Assembly: GCA_963781025.1 (NCBI GenBank)
Contig: CAWADU010000003.1
Location: 372,001-436,000 of the forward strand
DNA length: 64,000 nt
Source: Tardibacter sp963781025
GTDB taxonomy: Bacteria > Pseudomonadota > Alphaproteobacteria > Sphingomonadales > Sphingomonadaceae
Direction of reading: 5' to 3'
Positions within the stretch are counted from its first letter, which is position 1; each line of letters begins with the position of its first letter. The notes beneath the pieces are model-generated. The model had not been told where the DNA came from, made no database searches, and saw only the letters and a list, made by a program, of their open reading frames with translations. A program made the position numbers and the translations under genes. This document shows, in pieces, positions 61,257 through 64,000 of the stretch.

Positions 61257-62059
61257 CGGAAATCGTCCAGTGCGATCTGGCCGGTGTAGGCAAGCGTCGC
61301 AGCGCCCGTCATGCGGATGTTGCCGCCTTCCCGCCATTCGATGACAAGCGGACCGCCGGGTAGTTCGACCGTGACCGGGGAGGCGACCAGTCCGGCCCGG
61401 ATCGCCGCGACGGCGGTTGCGCAGGCGCCGGTTCCGCAGGCGCGGGTGAGGCCGGCGCCGCGTTCCCAGGTGCGGGCGCGAATATGCTGCCGGTCGACGA
61501 TTTCGGCGATGTTGACGTTGATCCGCTTGGGAAACAGCGCATCGGTTTCGATCTCCGGCCCCAGCCGGTCGAGCGGGATCGACGAAATGTCGGTTACGAA
61601 GAAAACGAGATGCGGGTTGCCGACATTGACCGCCGCCGGGCGTTCCAGCACTTCCCAGGCGACGGGCAGCGCATCGGTGTCCATCGCATAGGCCAGGGGA
61701 ATCGCGTCCCAGCCGAAGCGGGGTTCACCCATATCGATGCTCGCGCCCGCGCCATGGGGCGATGCCGCGAGCATGCCGCCCGCCGTCTCGATCGTGCAAT
61801 CCCTCCCGACAAGCGCCGCCACGCAGCGTGTCGCATTGCCGCAAGCTTCCACCTCCGACCCGTCGGCATTCCAGATCCGCATTCGCACATCGGCTTTTTC
61901 CGACGGTTCGACCAGGATCAGCTGGTCGCAGCCGATGCCGGTATGACGATCCGCAAGTGCTGCGGCGAGCGCGGGCGTCATCGCCAGCGGCTCTTGCCTT
62001 GCATCGAACACGGCGAAGTCATTGCCGAGACCGTGCATCTTGTGAAAGGATCGCGTCAT
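61253..62059 (-). CDS. dapF: Diaminopimelate epimerase
   Basis: PLP-independent racemase converting LL-DAP to meso-DAP for lysine and peptidoglycan, 268 residues. The two catalytic cysteines are in VEACGNATRCVAAL and RACGTGACATAVAA, and the start SFHKMHGLGNDFAVFDARQE is typical. First gene of the leftward run dapF-mtaB-ftsY-yciB. Its start is 51 bases from the divergent DUF924 gene. Confidence 0.96.
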   Translation of the reverse strand: MTRSFHKMHGLGNDFAVFDARQEPLAMTPALAAALADRHTGIGCDQLILVEPSEKADVRMRIWNADGSEVEACGNATRCVAALVGRDCTIETAGGMLAASPHGAGASIDMGEPRFGWDAIPLAYAMDTDALPVAWEVLERPAAVNVGNPHLVFFVTDISSIPLDRLGPEIETDALFPKRINVNIAEIVDRQHIRARTWERGAGLTRACGTGACATAVAAIRAGLVASPVTVELPGGPLVIEWREGGNIRMTGAATLAYTGQIALDDFR

Positions 62060-62110
62060 CGCGCGCGATTTAGGGGTTGTCAGCGCCTGAGTCCACTAAT
62101 GGAGGTGCCG

Positions 62111-62656
62111 TTGTCGACGGAAGCCGAGGAAGTACTTCATTTCTGGCTGACGGAGACGCCGGTGGAAATGCGTTTTGTCCGCGACCGGGGCGTGGACGCC
62201 GCGATCCGCCAGGGGTTCGGCATCGTTCATGCGCGGCTTTCGAAGTCTGTCCCGGCAAATTGGCGGGACAGTCCGCGCAGGCTGCTTGCAGCGGTGATCG
62301 TGCTCGACCAGTTCTCCCGCAACCTTTATCGCGACGATCCCCGCGCTTATCGGCAGGACGCCACGGCGCGGGCGCTGGTCAAGGATGCGCTTGCCAAGGG
62401 TTGGGACCAGCGGCTGGGCGTGGAGGAGCGGTGGTTCCTCTCTCTTCCGCTGATGCACAGCGAGGATATTGCCGACCAGGACCTGTCCGTCTCGCTCTAC
62501 CGGAAGCTGGGACTGCAGGAGGTGTACGACTTCGCCGTGCGCCATCGCGATCAGATCGCCCACTTCGGCCACTTTCCCCAGCGTAATGAAGTGCTTGGCC
62601 GGGAAACCACCGCCGAGGAGCAAGCTTTTCTCAACGAAGCAGGTTCACGCTTCTGA
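62111..62656 (+). CDS. DUF924 family protein
   Basis: 181 residues, all-helical. The DUF924 signature is EVLHFWLTETPVEMRFVRDR, RRLLAAVIVLDQFSRNLYRD, ALVKDALAKGWDQRLGVEER and LPLMHSEDIADQDLSVSLYR, with FGHFPQRNEVLGRETTAEEQ near the end. Start is taken as TTG 62111 because GGAGG lies at 62101-62105; ATG 62099 would place that site inside the gene. Function unknown. Confidence 0.88.
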   Translation: MSTEAEEVLHFWLTETPVEMRFVRDRGVDAAIRQGFGIVHARLSKSVPANWRDSPRRLLAAVIVLDQFSRNLYRDDPRAYRQDATARALVKDALAKGWDQRLGVEERWFLSLPLMHSEDIADQDLSVSLYRKLGLQEVYDFAVRHRDQIAHFGHFPQRNEVLGRETTAEEQAFLNEAGSRF

Positions 62657-62858
62657 CCGAATAACGTGACGGCCGGGGCAGGTGTTGCTGCGCCCGGTCT
62701 GCCGGGTGGCGCAGGTTGGGACGTCTCGAACGCTTCGTGGCTGCCCCCTGATACCGAGGCAACCGGGGGCAAAAACGGCCACCCGCCGCCTTTGTTGCAT
62801 GCGACCGGCCGCAACGCGCCGAGTTGTTGTAATACCGCAACAGGTGCCGGGTCGTTAT

Positions 62859-64000
62859 TTAGCCGGCCAGGCGTGCGGGCTTCCGCGCATCGATACCCGC
62901 GACCACCCGCAACGGGCGGCGTGCGAGCTTGCGTGCTTCTGCGGCGGGCATGGGGCGTCCGAAGTGCCAACCCTGACCCTTTTCACACCCCAGTTCGATC
63001 AGCCGTTCCATTATCGCCGGCGTTTCCACGCCTTCGGCGGTCACTGGCAGACCGAGATTGTCCGCAAGTGCTGCGATCGAACCCGCAATGGCATAGGCCT
63101 TGGGACTCTCGTCGATCGTCTGGACAAAGCTCTTGTCGATCTTGAGCCGATCGAACGGCAGCGATCGGAGGTGCTGAAGTGACGAATAGCCCGTACCGAA
63201 ATCGTCGAGCGCCAGGCGGATGCCCTGGTTCTTCAGATTGGTCAGGATCGTCCGCGCCAGTTCGAAATCCTCGACCAGCGCACTTTCGGTGACTTCGACT
63301 TCGAGCCGGCTGGCAGGGAAGCCCGTTTCCACGAGCAATTGCAGCAGCTTTTCCGCCAGCCAGGGATCCTGCATCTGGATCGGTGAGATATTCACGGAAA
63401 GAGTGATTCCGGGGTCCCAGTTTCGCGCTTCGAGCAGGGCCGTTCTTATCACCGATTTCGAAAGCTCGGCGATCAACCCGGTTTTTTCGGCGATGTCGAT
63501 GATCCGTTCGACCGGGATGCTGCCGAAGGTGTCATGCTGCCAGCGGGCAAGCACTTCAAAGCCGACGACACGACCGGTCGCCAGATCGATCTGTTGTTCG
63601 AAAAAGGGCTGGAACTCGTTCGCGGGAATACCGGCCCGGATCGCGTCCTCGACCGCGCTGCGGCTGCGCAGCTCCATATCCATGTCGGAACCGAACCACG
63701 CGCAGTGGCCGTGGCCGCGCCGCATCGAAAAATGCATGGCCATGAGTGCACGCCGCCGCAGTTCCGGATAATCGAGTGTTTCGCCAAGCGTCGTCGCGGC
63801 GCCGATGCTGCACGTGGCGTGAAGATGCTTGTCGTTGATCGAGAATATCCAGTCGATCTTCTGGGTCATTTGCCGGACCAGGGCCACGATCTGCTGGCGA
63901 TCGAGCGACGGGCAAGTGAATGCGACGGCAAACTCGTCGGTGCCGGCATGCGCGACGATCGCCCCCGCGGGCATGATGTCGACAAGCGCATTGCCGATCT
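62859..64000 (-). CDS. Diguanylate cyclase/phosphodiesterase (GGDEF-EAL) protein, 5' part beyond window
   Basis: About 380 residues are visible. The GGDEF half is degenerate at its signature (AHAGTDEF), so cyclase activity is doubtful. The EAL half has the key residues: FEVLARWQH (EVL in place of EAL, Glu kept), NISPIQMQD, EVTESALVED, ALDDFGTGYSSLQHLR, KIDKSFVQT and TAEGVET. A phosphodiesterase for c-di-GMP is therefore likely. The frame stays open to the right edge, so the N-terminal sensor part is not seen. Confidence 0.87.
   Translation of the reverse strand, partial: IGNALVDIMPAGAIVAHAGTDEFAVAFTCPSLDRQQIVALVRQMTQKIDWIFSINDKHLHATCSIGAATTLGETLDYPELRRRALMAMHFSMRRGHGHCAWFGSDMDMELRSRSAVEDAIRAGIPANEFQPFFEQQIDLATGRVVGFEVLARWQHDTFGSIPVERIIDIAEKTGLIAELSKSVIRTALLEARNWDPGITLSVNISPIQMQDPWLAEKLLQLLVETGFPASRLEVEVTESALVEDFELARTILTNLKNQGIRLALDDFGTGYSSLQHLRSLPFDRLKIDKSFVQTIDESPKAYAIAGSIAALADNLGLPVTAEGVETPAIMERLIELGCEKGQGWHFGRPMPAAEARKLARRPLRVVAGIDARKPARLAG

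Noticed and set aside
1..64000. Insertion sequences, prophage or integrative element
   Set aside because: No transposase, integrase, terminal repeats or attachment-site duplication seen; tRNA-Gln has no partial copy nearby.

Overview
The window is about 64 kb of a GC-rich alphaproteobacterial chromosome, most likely Sphingomonadales. This rests on gene content and order: mutY / DUF721 (dciA-like) / DsbA-like thioredoxin / smc at the left end, an F0 operon with the alphaproteobacterial b' and b pair and no F1 genes beside it, and GC-rich codon use with several TTG and GTG starts. No insertion sequence, prophage, integrase, CRISPR array or rRNA was seen. There is one tRNA, tRNA-Gln(TTG).

Left part (1-13.0 kb): mutY (cut by the window edge), dciA-like, a DsbA-like lipoprotein, smc, the F0 operon atpI-atpB-atpE-atpF'-atpF, a glutathione S-transferase, a GNAT acetyltransferase, an acetolactate-synthase-like ThDP enzyme, an SCP2 protein and the two subunits of a 3-oxoacid CoA-transferase. 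Middle (13-37 kb): an XRE/MmyB regulator divergent from leuCD, a large multi-SLBB polysaccharide export protein on the opposite strand separating leuCD from leuB, then metZ-apaG-LysR, a 1048-residue divergent class A PBP, dxs (with codon use unlike its neighbours), tlyA, an RND efflux pair, tspO, ubiK, a YbjN protein, proC, a MarR regulator, ilvE and tRNA-Gln.

From 37.6 to 57.1 kb lies a nearly complete Wzx/Wzy-type exopolysaccharide (EPS) locus. It holds galE, an EpsL-like beta-barrel, an ExoY-like priming transferase, a short OPX protein with hexapeptide repeats, a kinase-less Wzc/EpsF, an EpsG-like kinase with an MshEN-type N-terminal domain, a Wzy-like polymerase, three glycosyltransferases, two acyltransferases, a GH16 glycanase, a pyruvyl transferase, a Wzx flippase, a DUF707-like protein and a mannose-1-phosphate guanylyltransferase. 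The predicted product is an acylated, probably pyruvylated, mannose- and galactose-containing polymer. Sugar identities are inferred only from galE and manC.

Right end (57.3-64 kb): a STAS-like protein, the leftward run dapF-mtaB-ftsY-yciB-alpha/beta hydrolase, a DUF924 protein and a GGDEF/EAL protein cut by the right edge.

Five conserved genes (dciA-like, smc, wzx, the DUF707-like gene and mtaB) are each broken by a single-base indel, although both halves are well conserved. The presence of smc among them suggests base-level sequence errors more than real decay, but this cannot be settled from the sequence alone. The most unusual material is the EPS locus (atypical kinase, repeat-bearing OPX with a separate barrel), the compositionally odd dxs with a perfect 24-bp palindrome just upstream, and the split leu genes around a second, different OPX protein.
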